Below the pieces are notes generated by a model that was given only the letters and a program-made list of their open reading frames with translations, had not been told where the DNA came from and made no database searches. Shown in pieces: positions 26,761-35,644 of a DNA stretch of 64,000 nt. A program made the position numbers and the translations under genes. How positions within the stretch are numbered: the stretch's first letter is position 1; every line of letters starts with the position of its first letter. The DNA comes from Curtobacterium sp. MCPF17_002. GTDB lineage: Bacteria > Actinomycetota > Actinomycetes > Actinomycetales > Microbacteriaceae. The stretch spans positions 930,001 through 994,000 of the forward strand of contig NZ_CP126251.1 in assembly GCF_003234115.2 (NCBI RefSeq), given 5' to 3'.

Positions 26761-28683
26761 ATGGCGCTCGCCACCCGGTCCGACCTGCGCAACGTCGCCA
26801 TCGTGGCACACGTCGACCACGGCAAGACCACCCTCGTCGACGCGATGCTCACGCAGACCAACTCGTTCGACGCCCACTTCGAGGGCGAAGACCGGATGAT
26901 GGACTCGAACGACCTCGAGCGCGAGAAGGGCATCACGATCCTCGCGAAGAACACGTCGGTGCTCTACAACGGCAAGCACGCGAGCGAGTTCGGCGCGGAC
27001 GGCCCCATCACGATCAACGTGATCGACACCCCCGGCCACGCCGACTTCGGCGGTGAGGTCGAGCGCGGCCTCTCCATGGTCGACGGCGTCGTCCTGCTCG
27101 TCGACGCGTCCGAGGGCCCGCTGCCCCAGACCCGCTTCGTGCTCCGCAAGGCCCTCGCCGCGAAGCTCCCGGTGATCCTGCTCGTCAACAAGACGGACCG
27201 CCCCGACTCCCGCATCGACGAGGTCGTCTCCGAGTCCCAGGACCTGCTCCTCGGCCTCGCTTCGGACCTGTCGGACGAGGTCGACGACCTCGACCTCGAC
27301 GCCATCCTCGACGTCCCGGTGGTCTACGCCTCGGGCCGCAACGGTGCCGCGTCGCGCAACAAGCCGAACGACGGCGAGCTGCCCGACAACGACGACCTCG
27401 AGCCGCTGTTCGAAGCGATCCTCCAGCACGTGCCGGCGCCGAAGTACGACGACGAGCACCCGCTCCAGGCCCACGTCACGAACCTCGACGCGTCGCCGTT
27501 CCTCGGTCGCCTCGCGCTGCTGCGCATCTTCCACGGCACGATGAAGAAGGGCCAGACGGTCGCGTGGGTCAAGCACGACGGCACCGTCGTGAACGCCCGC
27601 ATCACCGAGCTCCTCATCACCAAGGCGCTCGAGCGCTACCCGGCCGAGTCGGCGGGCCCCGGTGACATCGTCGCCGTCGCCGGTTTCGACACGATCACCA
27701 TCGGTGAGACCCTGACCGACCCCGAGGACGTCCGTCCGCTGCCGACCATCACGGTCGACGACCCGGCGATCTCGATGACGATCGGCACGAACACCTCGCC
27801 GCTCGTCGGCAAGGTCAAGGGCCACAAGCTCACGGCGCGCATGGTCAAGGACCGCCTCGACCGCGAGCTCATCGGCAACGTCTCGCTCAAGGTCCTCGAC
27901 ATCGGTCGTCCGGACGCGTGGGAGGTCCAGGGTCGCGGCGAGCTCGCGCTGGCCATCCTCGTCGAGCAGATGCGTCGTGAGGGCTTCGAGCTCACGGTCG
28001 GCAAGCCGCAGGTCGTCACCAAGCGTGACGACAACGGCAAGCTCCTGGAGCCGTACGAGCACATGACGATCGACACGCCGGAGGAGTACCTCGGCGCGAT
28101 CACGCAGCTCATGGCCGCCCGCAAGGGCCGCATGGAGAACATGACGAACCACGGCACCGGCTGGGTGCGCATGGAGTTCATCGTCCCGTCGCGCGGCCTC
28201 ATCGGCTTCCGCACGTCGTTCCTCACCGAGACCCGCGGTACCGGCATCGCGAACGCGATCTCGCACGGCTACGACGAGTGGGCCGGCCCGATCCAGACCC
28301 GTGTCAACGGCTCGATCGTGTCCGACCGCTCCGGTGTCGTCACCCCGTTCGCGATCACGAACCTCCAGGAGCGGATGACGTTCTTCGTCAACCCGACCGA
28401 AGAGGTCTACGAGGGCATGGTCATCGGCGAGAACTCGCGCGCCGACGACATGGACGTCAACATCACGAAGGAGAAGAAGCTCACGAACATGCGTTCGGCG
28501 AACGCTGACACCTTCGAGTCGATGACGCCGCCCCGCCAGCTCTCGCTGGAGGAGTGCCTCGAGTTCGCCCGCGAGGACGAGTGCGTCGAGGTCACCCCGG
28601 CCGTCGTCCGGATCCGCAAGGTCGAGCTGGACGCGCAGGCCCGCCAGCGTTCGTACGCCCGCCTGAAGCGTCAGGACGCGTAA
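26761..28683 (+). CDS. typA: Translational GTPase TypA/BipA
   Basis: The 640-residue ribosome-binding GTPase has G1 AHVDHGKTTLVD (residues 17-28), effector region KGITI, G3 DTPGHADFGG (about 89-98), G4 NKTDRPD (about 142) and EF-G-like domains III and V. The family C-terminal domain (SRGLIGFRTSFLTETRGTG, about 478) is unique to BipA. It helps 50S assembly and growth at low temperature or under stress. Start ATG 26761 follows AAGGA at nine bases. Upstream, TAGACT (26669-26674) is a candidate -10. It is the first gene of a conserved actinobacterial order. Confidence 0.97.
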   Translation: MALATRSDLRNVAIVAHVDHGKTTLVDAMLTQTNSFDAHFEGEDRMMDSNDLEREKGITILAKNTSVLYNGKHASEFGADGPITINVIDTPGHADFGGEVERGLSMVDGVVLLVDASEGPLPQTRFVLRKALAAKLPVILLVNKTDRPDSRIDEVVSESQDLLLGLASDLSDEVDDLDLDAILDVPVVYASGRNGAASRNKPNDGELPDNDDLEPLFEAILQHVPAPKYDDEHPLQAHVTNLDASPFLGRLALLRIFHGTMKKGQTVAWVKHDGTVVNARITELLITKALERYPAESAGPGDIVAVAGFDTITIGETLTDPEDVRPLPTITVDDPAISMTIGTNTSPLVGKVKGHKLTARMVKDRLDRELIGNVSLKVLDIGRPDAWEVQGRGELALAILVEQMRREGFELTVGKPQVVTKRDDNGKLLEPYEHMTIDTPEEYLGAITQLMAARKGRMENMTNHGTGWVRMEFIVPSRGLIGFRTSFLTETRGTGIANAISHGYDEWAGPIQTRVNGSIVSDRSGVVTPFAITNLQERMTFFVNPTEEVYEGMVIGENSRADDMDVNITKEKKLTNMRSANADTFESMTPPRQLSLEECLEFAREDECVEVTPAVVRIRKVELDAQARQRSYARLKRQDA

Positions 28684-28723
28684 GCAGCAGCTGCACACCG
28701 CCTGGAGGCACGCCCTCCACGAC

Positions 28724-28756
28724 CGGCCCGGTCACCTCATCGAGGTGGCCGGGCCG
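28724..28756 (+). terminator. Terminator after typA
   Basis: CGGCCCGGTCACCTC pairs with GAGGTGGCCGGGCCG with one G-U pair and a three-base loop, 41 bases after the stop and followed by TTGT. Confidence 0.85.
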
Positions 28757-28779
28757 TTGTCGGTTGTAGCGTGGTGCGC

Positions 28780-29973
28780 GTGACCCTCGACCTCTTCTCG
28801 CTGTACCAGGACCTCCACGCCCACCCGGAGCTCGGCTTCCAGGAGCACCGCACCGCCGGCATCGTCGCCGACCGGCTCGCGGAGATCGGCGGCATCGACG
28901 TGACCACGGGTGTCGGCGGCACGGGTGTCGTCGGCGTCCTCGCGAACGGCGAGGGCCCCGTCGTGTGGCTCCGCGCCGACATGGACGGGCTGCCCGTGCA
29001 GGAGCGCACCGGCCTGCCGTACGCGAGCGAGCACCACGGCATCGACGAGGACGGCAACGAGGTCCCGACGATGCACGCCTGCGGGCACGACATCCACGTG
29101 ACCTGGCTGCTCGGCACGCTCGAGCGGCTCGTGGCGACCACGAACGACTGGCACGGCACCGTCGTCGCCGTGTTCCAGCCCGCCGAAGAGGTCATCTCGG
29201 GTGCACGGGCGATGGTCGAGGACGGGCTCGTCGACCGCTTCCCGAAGCCGGACGTGGTCCTCGGACAGCACTCTGCGCCGGCGCCGGTCGGCATCGTCGC
29301 GGTCGGCAGCGGTCCGGTGATGGCGTCGAGCGACCGGCTGACGGTGACGTTCAACGGCCGTGGCGCGCACGGTTCGGCGCCGCAGGCCTCCCTCGATCCG
29401 ATCGTCACCGCGGCGTCGGCCGTCGTCCGACTGCAGACCGTGGTGTCCCGGGAGGTCTCCCCGAGCGACGCGGGTGTGGTCACCGTCGGCAGCTTCCACT
29501 CCGGCACCCGGGCGAACATCATCCCCGACGAGGCCGTCATCGAGATCTCCACCCGCGCCCGCAACGAGGAGACCCGCGCGCGGATCATCTCCTCGATCGA
29601 GCGCATCGTCCGCGCCGAGAGCGAGGCGGGCGGACTGCCCCAGCCGACCATCGTCCGCGCGCCCGGCGCCGAGGTGACCGTCAACGACCCGTCCGCGGCC
29701 CAGATCGTGCTCGACGCGATCCGCGCCGAGGTCCCCGGAGCCCGCGACCTCGAGATCGGGCTGGCCATGGCGTCGGAGGACGTGGGGCAGCTCGCGACGG
29801 CCGCGGGGGCACCGCTCGTGTACTGGTTCACCGGCATCACCGACCCGGAGCTCTTCCGTCGCGGCGAGGACATCCCGAGCAACCACTCGCCGTTCTACGC
29901 ACCGCAGGCCGAGACCGCGATCCCGGTCGGTGTCGACGCCTTCGTGGCCGCCACGCGCGCCTACGTGGCCTGA
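28780..29973 (+). CDS. M20 family amidohydrolase / aminoacylase
   Basis: The 397-residue enzyme is of the M20D type (hippurate hydrolase, indole-acetyl-amino-acid hydrolase). Signatures: DLHAHPELGFQEHRTAG (about residues 9-25), VWLRADMDGLPV (about 66), MHACGHDIH (metal-binding His/Asp, about 101), FQPAEE (about 132), and GRGAHGSAPQ of the dimerisation lid (about 193). It would hydrolyse N-acyl amino acids. GTG 28780 is chosen because TAGCGT lies seven bases before it (leaderless); GTG 28771 is also possible and would overlap the hexamer. No signal peptide. Confidence 0.9.
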   Translation: MTLDLFSLYQDLHAHPELGFQEHRTAGIVADRLAEIGGIDVTTGVGGTGVVGVLANGEGPVVWLRADMDGLPVQERTGLPYASEHHGIDEDGNEVPTMHACGHDIHVTWLLGTLERLVATTNDWHGTVVAVFQPAEEVISGARAMVEDGLVDRFPKPDVVLGQHSAPAPVGIVAVGSGPVMASSDRLTVTFNGRGAHGSAPQASLDPIVTAASAVVRLQTVVSREVSPSDAGVVTVGSFHSGTRANIIPDEAVIEISTRARNEETRARIISSIERIVRAESEAGGLPQPTIVRAPGAEVTVNDPSAAQIVLDAIRAEVPGARDLEIGLAMASEDVGQLATAAGAPLVYWFTGITDPELFRRGEDIPSNHSPFYAPQAETAIPVGVDAFVAATRAYVA

Positions 29974-30079
29974 CCGGTCCAGCGGGGGCGGGACGGTGGT
30001 GAGCGGCGACCCGCTGCCCACGTGACGTTCCCAGGGGACTCACGCCGCGCCTCCCGGCTGGCCCTCTATGGTTCTGCCC

Positions 30080-30622
30080 ATGCGCACCCCGACCCGCACC
30101 CTGATCGCCGCCGTCGCAGCCGGCATCGCCCTCGCCGGACTCACCGGCTGCTCGGCCGACGCCGTGCAGCAGGCGACCGACCTCGGGTCCTCGGTCGCCT
30201 CGAGCGTCGCCGAGGGCGTGCAGGGCATCGACGGCAAGGCCATCCAGGACGGCATGTCCTCGGTCGCCGGCGGCATCGACGGTGCACTCGACACCGCGCT
30301 CGAGGGCGCGAACGTGACGTCCGACGGCAAGGTGCCCGACGGGTTCCCGTCGAAGGACGTCCCGCTGGTCGACGGCACCGTGCTCGGCGGGGGATCGGGG
30401 CCGAACGGCGCGGGGTGGGTCGCGCAGGTGCGGGCCTCGTCCGTGGGCGACTTCGCGGCGGCCGACCAGCAGCTCACCGACGCCGGTTTCACCGAGTCGG
30501 CGAAGCGTGCGGACACGTCGAGCGCGTTCGGGATGTTCCGGAGCGACGCCTACCGGGTCGTGCTCACCTTCTCGGACGGGAACGACGGCGTCACCGCGAC
30601 CTACATCGTGACGCCCCGCTAG
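30080..30622 (+). CDS. Small secreted lipoprotein
   Basis: The 180-residue product has a lipoprotein signal MRTPTRTLIAAVAAGIALAG with lipobox LTGC (Cys about 24). A linker rich in SVASSVAEGV/GGIDGALDTAL leads to a compact domain (GWVAQVRASSVGDFAAADQQLTDAGFTESAK...). The family is not recognised. TATGGT lies seven bases before ATG 30080, so transcription is probably leaderless; an ATG at 30068 overlaps this hexamer and is less likely. Confidence 0.8.
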   Translation: MRTPTRTLIAAVAAGIALAGLTGCSADAVQQATDLGSSVASSVAEGVQGIDGKAIQDGMSSVAGGIDGALDTALEGANVTSDGKVPDGFPSKDVPLVDGTVLGGGSGPNGAGWVAQVRASSVGDFAAADQQLTDAGFTESAKRADTSSAFGMFRSDAYRVVLTFSDGNDGVTATYIVTPR

Positions 30623-30640
30623 CCCGTACGCTTGGACCCG

Positions 30641-31900
30641 ATGTCGAAGGTCCCCGCAACCCGCCCCGAGCGCGTCCTGTTCGTGCACGCCCACCCCGAC
30701 GACGAAACCCTCGCGTCCGGTGGGACGATCGCCACCCTGCTCGAGCTCGGCGCCGACGTGACCGTGCTGACCGCCACCCGTGGCGAGCGCGGTGAGATGC
30801 TCACGACGGAGCTCGCACCGATGTACGGCGACGGGCCGCGCGTCGCGCGCCACCGCGAGACCGAGATCGCCGGGGCGCTGGCCGCGCTCGGCGGTCCGCG
30901 CCACCTGTGGCTCGGGGGACCCGGCGCCCGACCGACCGACCTGCCCGAGCGTCACTACACCGACTCCGGGATGCAGTGGGGTGCCGACGGCCGAGCCGTC
31001 GCCGCCGACGACGCCCCGGCCGACTCGCTCACCGCAGCCGACCTCGGCGAGGTCGTCGACGACATCCGCGCCGCGATCCGCTCGGTCGGTGCCGACGCCG
31101 TCGTGAGCTACGCCGACGACGGCGGGTACGGCCACCCGGACCACGTCCGCGTGCACCACGCCGCCCAGTACGCGGCGAAGGCCGAGGAGCTCCCGTTTTC
31201 GATGATCGTCGACCCCACGACGACCGAGGCCGACGTCACGGTCGACGTGCTGCCCGTCCGGGCGAAGGTCCGTGCCGCCGTCGAGCAGTACCGGTCGCAG
31301 GTGACCGTCGACCCCGCCGACCCCTCGGACCCGACGGCGCTCTCGTGGGTGATGCCGCACGGTGCCCGCCACCAGGCACCCGCGGTGGAGGCCTTCCGGC
31401 ACGCCGACGCTCCCGCCGCCCCCGCGCCGCAGACCTTCGCCGAGATGTCCGGGCAGGGCAAGGCCACCGCGGTGGTCGTCGCCCTCGTGCTCGGACTCGT
31501 CGCGGGCGGCCTCGGCACCGTCACCCACCAGCAGACCGTCGGCGCGTTCCCGATCGGGATGGTGCTCACGACCCTCGTCGTCATCGGCCTGACCGTCGGC
31601 ATCCGGCTCCTGTACCGCTCGCGGGCCATGGTCGCCGCGATCGGCATCGGCGTCATCGTCGCGACGCAGGTGCTCGTGTCCGTCGGTGGGCAGAGCTCCC
31701 CGCTCGTGCTCGCGAACACCGCGGGGTACGTGTGGACGTTCGCACCCGCCGTGATCGCGGCGCTGGTGCTCGCGTGGCCGGACCTGTCCGGGGTGCGGGC
31801 GGCTGCTGCTGCGTCGGGGTCTGCTGCGTCCGGGTCTGTCGCGTCCGGGTCTGTCGCGTCCGGGTCTGCTGCGTCCGGTCGCGCTCCTCGCCGCGAGTAG
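30641..31900 (+). CDS. PIG-L family deacetylase fused to a C-terminal membrane domain
   Basis: Residues 1-250 are a PIG-L/LmbE zinc deacetylase: FVHAHPDDETLASGG (HPDDE metal site, about residue 16) and the second site GYGHPDHVRVHH (about 165). The family includes MshB, which deacetylates the mycothiol precursor GlcNAc-inositol; position in the typA-fdx-dapC order fits that assignment but does not prove it. Residues 265-390 form four membrane helices (AVVVALVLGLVAGGLG, TTLVVIGLTVGIRLL, AAIGIGVIVATQVLV, PAVIAALVLAWP), apparently a DUF6113-like domain. The tail is a repeated ASGS stretch. TACGCT lies eight bases upstream of ATG 30641. Confidence 0.85.
   Translation: MSKVPATRPERVLFVHAHPDDETLASGGTIATLLELGADVTVLTATRGERGEMLTTELAPMYGDGPRVARHRETEIAGALAALGGPRHLWLGGPGARPTDLPERHYTDSGMQWGADGRAVAADDAPADSLTAADLGEVVDDIRAAIRSVGADAVVSYADDGGYGHPDHVRVHHAAQYAAKAEELPFSMIVDPTTTEADVTVDVLPVRAKVRAAVEQYRSQVTVDPADPSDPTALSWVMPHGARHQAPAVEAFRHADAPAAPAPQTFAEMSGQGKATAVVVALVLGLVAGGLGTVTHQQTVGAFPIGMVLTTLVVIGLTVGIRLLYRSRAMVAAIGIGVIVATQVLVSVGGQSSPLVLANTAGYVWTFAPAVIAALVLAWPDLSGVRAAAAASGSAASGSVASGSVASGSAASGRAPRRE
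31811..31880 (+). repeat. 15-bp tandem repeat, nearly five copies, at a gene's 3' end
   Basis: Units of the form GCGTCCGGGTCTGTC follow one another without a break and encode ASGSV/ASGSA pentapeptides at the end of the PIG-L fusion protein, shortly before its stop. Confidence 0.9.
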
Positions 31901-31937
31901 ACTCGTCCTTGCTCAGTCCGAAGGGAGCACCCCAGCC

Positions 31938-32255
31938 GTGACGTACGTGATCGCCCAGCCCTGTGTCGACGTCAAGGACCGCGCCTGCATCGACGAATGC
32001 CCGGTCGACTGCATCTACGAGGGCGACCGGTCGCTGTACATCCACCCCGACGAGTGCGTCGACTGCGGTGCGTGTGAACCCGTCTGCCCCGTCGAGGCGA
32101 TCTACTACGAGGACGACCTCCCGGACGAGTGGGCCGACTACTACAAGGCCAACGTCGAGTTCTTCGAAGAGGTCGGTTCCCCCGGTGGCGCGGCGAAGGT
32201 CGGTGTGATCCACAAGGACCACCCGGTCGTCATGGCCGAACCGCCCCGCGGCTGA
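31938..32255 (+). CDS. fdxA: 7Fe/8Fe ferredoxin (FdxA type)
   Basis: The 105-residue ferredoxin carries IAQPCVDVKDRACIDECPVDCI (3Fe-4S/4Fe-4S ligands, residues 8-24) and CVDCGACEPVCPVEAI (4Fe-4S CxxCxxCxxxCP, about 41-54). It is an acidic electron carrier. Start GTG 31938 follows GAAGGGAG at 31919-31926; TAGACT (31898-31903) is a probable -10 with about a 28-base leader. In many actinobacteria fdxA precedes dapC, as here (14 bases to the next start). Confidence 0.95.
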   Translation: MTYVIAQPCVDVKDRACIDECPVDCIYEGDRSLYIHPDECVDCGACEPVCPVEAIYYEDDLPDEWADYYKANVEFFEEVGSPGGAAKVGVIHKDHPVVMAEPPRG

Positions 32256-32269
32256 ACCGGAGCACGCAC

Positions 32270-33388
32270 GTGGCGCTCGACCTCCCCGACTTCCCCTGGG
32301 ACCAGCTCGTCCCGTTCAAGCAGCAGGCCGCGGCGCACGAGGGCGGCATCGTCGACCTCAGCGTCGGTTCGCCCGTCGACCCGACCCCCGCCGTCATCCG
32401 CACGGCCCTGGCCGAGGCCACCGACGCGCACGCCTACCCCCAGGTCGCCGGGACGCCAGCGCTGCGCGAGGCCATCGCCGCCTGGTACGGCCGGCGGCAC
32501 GGCGTGCAGCTGACCGAGGCGAACACCCTGCCGACGATCGGCTCGAAGGAGTTCATCGCCGGACTCGCGCTCTGGCTCGGCATCGGCGCCGGCGACACCG
32601 TGGTCTTCCCGGCTGCTGCGTACCCGACCTACGAGTTGGGTGCCGCCCTCGTCGGTGCGGCCTCCCTCGCCTCGGATGACCCGGCGGTCTGGCCCGACAC
32701 GACGAAGCTCGTCTGGCTGAACTCGCCGGGCAACCCGGACGGACGGGTGCTGTCGGTCGACGAACTCCGTGCCGCAGTCGAACGAGCCCGCGAACTCGGC
32801 GCGGTCATCGTCGGCGACGAGTGCTACGCCGAACTCGGATGGGAAGCGCCGTACGACACCGCGCCGACGCCGACGATCCTCGACCCCCGCGTCGTCGGGG
32901 ACTCGCTCGAGGGCGTGCTCAGCGTGTACTCGCTCTCGAAGCAGTCGAACCTCGCCGGCTACCGTGCGGCCTTCGTCGCCGGCGACGCCGCGATCCTCGC
33001 CGACGTGCTCGCCGTCCGGAAGCACACCGGCATGATGCCGCCGCTGCCCGTGCAGCAGGCGATGATCGTCGCGCTCGCCGACGAGACCCACGTGCAGCAG
33101 CAGAAGGTGCTCTACCGGGCGCGGCGGAACATGCTCCGCCGGGCACTCGAGGGCGCCGGCTTCCGGGTCGACCGCAGCTCGGCGGGGCTGTACCTCTGGG
33201 CCACCCGGGGCGAGCCGGCGCTCGACACCGTGGCGTGGCTCGCGGAGCGCGGCATCCTCGTCGCGCCCGGCACCTTCTACGGAACGGCGGGGGAGCAGCA
33301 CGTCCGCGTTGCCCTGACCGCGACGGACGAGCGCATCGCGGCGGCGGCGCAGCGGCTGGCGAGCGGACGTCGGCTCGAGTCCGCCTAG
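32270..33388 (+). CDS. dapC: Succinyldiaminopimelate transaminase
   Basis: The 372-residue class I PLP aminotransferase has VDLSVGSPVDPTP, WLNSPGNPDGRVL (about residue 150), VIVGDECYAELGW (about 178) and the catalytic lysine in SVYSLSKQSNLAGYR (about 225). The actinobacterial DapC converts N-succinyl-2-amino-6-ketopimelate to N-succinyl-LL-2,6-diaminopimelate with glutamate. The fdxA-dapC order and the nearby dapD and dapE support this. GTG 32270 is weakly preceded by CCGGAG. Confidence 0.9.
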   Translation: MALDLPDFPWDQLVPFKQQAAAHEGGIVDLSVGSPVDPTPAVIRTALAEATDAHAYPQVAGTPALREAIAAWYGRRHGVQLTEANTLPTIGSKEFIAGLALWLGIGAGDTVVFPAAAYPTYELGAALVGAASLASDDPAVWPDTTKLVWLNSPGNPDGRVLSVDELRAAVERARELGAVIVGDECYAELGWEAPYDTAPTPTILDPRVVGDSLEGVLSVYSLSKQSNLAGYRAAFVAGDAAILADVLAVRKHTGMMPPLPVQQAMIVALADETHVQQQKVLYRARRNMLRRALEGAGFRVDRSSAGLYLWATRGEPALDTVAWLAERGILVAPGTFYGTAGEQHVRVALTATDERIAAAAQRLASGRRLESA

Positions 33389-33397
33389 GGGTCCTGG

Positions 33398-33463
33398 GTC
33401 GTTCGCGCGTTGTCCGCGCTGCGTTCGTGCGTCGTTCGCGCGTCGTCCGCGCGGCGTTCACGC
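33398..33463. repeat. 33-bp tandem duplication downstream of dapC
   Basis: Two 33-bp units, GTCGTTCGCGCGTTGTCCGC... and GTCGTTCGCGCGTCGTCCGC..., follow 10 bases after the dapC stop, with three differences between them and a partial third unit. Confidence 0.8.
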
Positions 33464-33544
33464 GTTGCTTTCGCGCCGAGCGCAATCCGTGGTTCCCACC
33501 AAGTCCCGAGCTCCTGGATGTGCACGAGCGACAGACGCCGCGAT

Positions 33545-33550
33545 TAGGCT
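33545..33550 (+). promoter_or_regulatory. -10 of citrate synthase gene (leaderless)
   Basis: TAGGCT ends six bases before GTG 33557, placing the start codon at +1. No Shine-Dalgarno is found, so the citrate synthase mRNA appears to be leaderless. Confidence 0.6.
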
Positions 33551-33556
33551 GTCCTC

Positions 33557-34915
33557 GTGACTGACACTGCCAACGACGCTCAGAAGACGGCCACACCGCC
33601 CACCACGCCCGTCCCCGTGAGTCCCGCCGCCGAGCAGACGACGGAGACCGCGACGCTGACGTACCCGGGCGGCACCGCGGAGTTCCCGATCCTGCCGAGC
33701 GTCGACGGTGCGTCCACCGTCGACATCTCGACGTTCAAGAAGCAGACCGGGATGAACACGCTCGACTATGGGTTCGTGAACACCGGGTCGACGAAGAGCG
33801 CCATCACCTACATCGACGGCGACCAGGGCATCCTGCGTTACCGCGGCTACCCCATCGACCAGGTCGCCTCGAACTGCACCTTCTTGGAGGTGGCGTGGCT
33901 CCTCATCTACGGCGAGCTGCCCTCCGAGTCCGAGCTGGCCGACTTCGACGCCCGCATCCGTCGGCACACCCTGCTGCACGAGGACCTCCGTCGTCTGTTC
34001 GACGCCCTCCCGCACTCGGCGCACCCGATGTCCGTCCTCTCGAGCGCCGTCAGCGCCCTGTCGACGTACTACGAGGACGACATGGACGTCGACGACCCGG
34101 AGAAGGTCGAGCTGCAGACCGTCCGGCTGCTCGCGAAGCTCCCGGTCATCGCCGCCTACGCGCACAAGAAGTCCATCGGGCAGGCCTTCCTGTACCCGGA
34201 CAACTCGCTGTCGTTCGTCGACAACTTCCTCCGGCTGAACTTCGGCACGATGGCCGAGACGTACCAGCCGAACCCGGTGCTCTCCAAGGCACTCGACCGG
34301 CTGCTCATCCTGCACGAGGACCACGAGCAGAACGCGTCGACAGCCACCGTCCGCATGGTCGGGTCGACGAAGGCGAACATGTTCGCGTCGATCTCCGCCG
34401 GCATCAACGCCCTGTACGGCCCGCTCCACGGTGGCGCGAACGAGGCCGTCCTCGAGATGCTCCAGCAGATCAAGGACTCCGGCGAGCCCGTGCAGCGCTT
34501 CGTCGAGCGGGTGAAGAACAAGGACCGCGGGGTGAAGCTGATGGGCTTCGGGCACCGCGTCTACAAGAACTACGACCCGCGCGCGAAGCTCGTGAAGGAG
34601 AGCGCCGACGAAGTCCTCGAGTCGCTCGGCGTGCAGGACGACCTGCTCGACATCGCGAAGGAGCTCGAGCAGATCGCGTTGTCCGACCAGTACTTCATCG
34701 ACCGGAAGCTCTACCCGAACGTCGACTTCTACACGGGCATCATCTACAAGGCGATGGGCTTCCCGCCGCGGATGTTCACGGTCCTCTTCGCGATCGGGCG
34801 GCTTCCGGGCTGGATCGCCCAGTGGCGCGAGCTCAACAACGACCCGCAGAACAAGATCGGCCGCCCGCAGCAGCTGTACGTGGGGCACCCGGAGCGCGAC
34901 CTGCCGAAGCGCTGA
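33557..34915 (+). CDS. gltA: Citrate synthase
   Basis: The 452-residue enzyme condenses acetyl-CoA with oxaloacetate. Catalytic motifs are GPLHGGANEAV (His about 292), MGFGHRVYKNYDPR (His about 331) and NVDFYTGI (Asp about 391). The N-terminal 35 residues are a Thr/Pro-rich extension that looks disordered. Length and the DISTFKKQTGMNTLDYGFVNTG start of the catalytic body match actinobacterial type II citrate synthase. GTG 33557 has TAGGCT exactly six bases before it. The gene ends at a strong terminator. Confidence 0.97.
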   Translation: MTDTANDAQKTATPPTTPVPVSPAAEQTTETATLTYPGGTAEFPILPSVDGASTVDISTFKKQTGMNTLDYGFVNTGSTKSAITYIDGDQGILRYRGYPIDQVASNCTFLEVAWLLIYGELPSESELADFDARIRRHTLLHEDLRRLFDALPHSAHPMSVLSSAVSALSTYYEDDMDVDDPEKVELQTVRLLAKLPVIAAYAHKKSIGQAFLYPDNSLSFVDNFLRLNFGTMAETYQPNPVLSKALDRLLILHEDHEQNASTATVRMVGSTKANMFASISAGINALYGPLHGGANEAVLEMLQQIKDSGEPVQRFVERVKNKDRGVKLMGFGHRVYKNYDPRAKLVKESADEVLESLGVQDDLLDIAKELEQIALSDQYFIDRKLYPNVDFYTGIIYKAMGFPPRMFTVLFAIGRLPGWIAQWRELNNDPQNKIGRPQQLYVGHPERDLPKR

Positions 34916-34935
34916 CCTCGGTCGCACCCCCGCGC

Positions 34936-34971
34936 GGACATCGCGCCCCGTCCTGACGGGGCGCGATGTCC
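34936..34971 (+). terminator. Citrate synthase terminator
   Basis: GGACATCGCGCCCCG and CGGGGCGCGATGTCC pair perfectly around a six-base loop, followed by GTTT. Confidence 0.9.
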
Positions 34972-35180
34972 GTTTCGGGGTGCGTCCCGTGCCGCCTGAC
35001 GGGCGCAGGCCGTGTGCACTGGACGCCATTGCCTCGAGGCCCGGCCCCGGTCCCGAGACCGCCACCGGGCCTCTTGCGCGTCGCCGGCTGCCCGCCACCG
35101 CGCGCCCGCCTGCCTGCGCCCCGCCCGCAACGCGCTCGCCCGCAACGCGCTCGCCCGCCACGCGAGAGCCGCCGCCCGCT

Positions 35181-35241
35181 GTCGAGCGCGCGAAATACCG
35201 CGGTCCGTGCTGCGTCCGCCCGGGTATTTCGCCCGCTCGAC
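35181..35241. repeat. Inverted repeat 1 of a three-element array
   Basis: Arm GTCGAGCGCGCGAAATACC is complementary to GGGTATTTCGCCCGCTCGAC with one mismatch, around about 22 bases. Confidence 0.85.
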
Positions 35242-35285
35242 GTGCGCGTGGCCCTGCGCATGCAGACAGCGGCACGCCTTCACCG

Positions 35286-35345
35286 TCGAGCGGGCGAAAT
35301 ACCGGGGTCACAGCGCGCGACCACCCTGGCATTTCGCCCGCTCGC
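35286..35345. repeat. Inverted repeat 2 of a three-element array
   Basis: Arm TCGAGCGGGCGAAATACCGG pairs with CTGGCATTTCGCCCGCTCG with few mismatches, around about 20 bases. Confidence 0.85.
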
Positions 35346-35398
35346 GAATCGGGAGGGGGACGCGTACGTGCAGGGGCATGGACGTTGCCGGTACGAGA

Positions 35399-35457
35399 TC
35401 GAGCGGGCGAAACACCCGGTTCGCGTGAGATCGCACCCGGGTATTTCGCCCGCTCGA
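35399..35457. repeat. Inverted repeat 3 of a three-element array
   Basis: Arm TCGAGCGGGCGAAACACCCG pairs with CGGGTATTTCGCCCGCTCGA with one mismatch. Its centre is about 112 bases from that of element 2, close to the 105-base step from element 1. Confidence 0.85.
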
Positions 35458-35587
35458 CCATGGAGCTCGGCCACGGGGGTGCGGGGCGCGGGCGCGGGGC
35501 TCGGCCGCTGCATCCGGCTACGGCCTCGGGTGCTGCGCTCGCGGCGCGCCCTCGACCCCGCGCGGAGGCGTCCGTGGGGGAGACGGC

Positions 35588-35644
35588 GACCGCCTGGAGG
35601 CGCGGTGCCGGTCGCCGGGACCTGCGTCGCGCCTCCAGGCGGTC
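35588..35644. repeat. Dispersed palindrome copy between convergent gltA and dapD
   Basis: GACCGCCTGGAGGCGCG pairs with CGCGCCTCCAGGCGGTC; the inner loop is longer than in the 3.3-kb and 42.7-kb copies. It lies 46 bases after the dapD stop, where it likely terminates dapD. Confidence 0.8.

Noticed and set aside
35181-35457. CRISPR array
   Set aside because: The three elements are inverted repeats of about 60 bases rather than direct repeats with equal spacers, and no cas gene is nearby.
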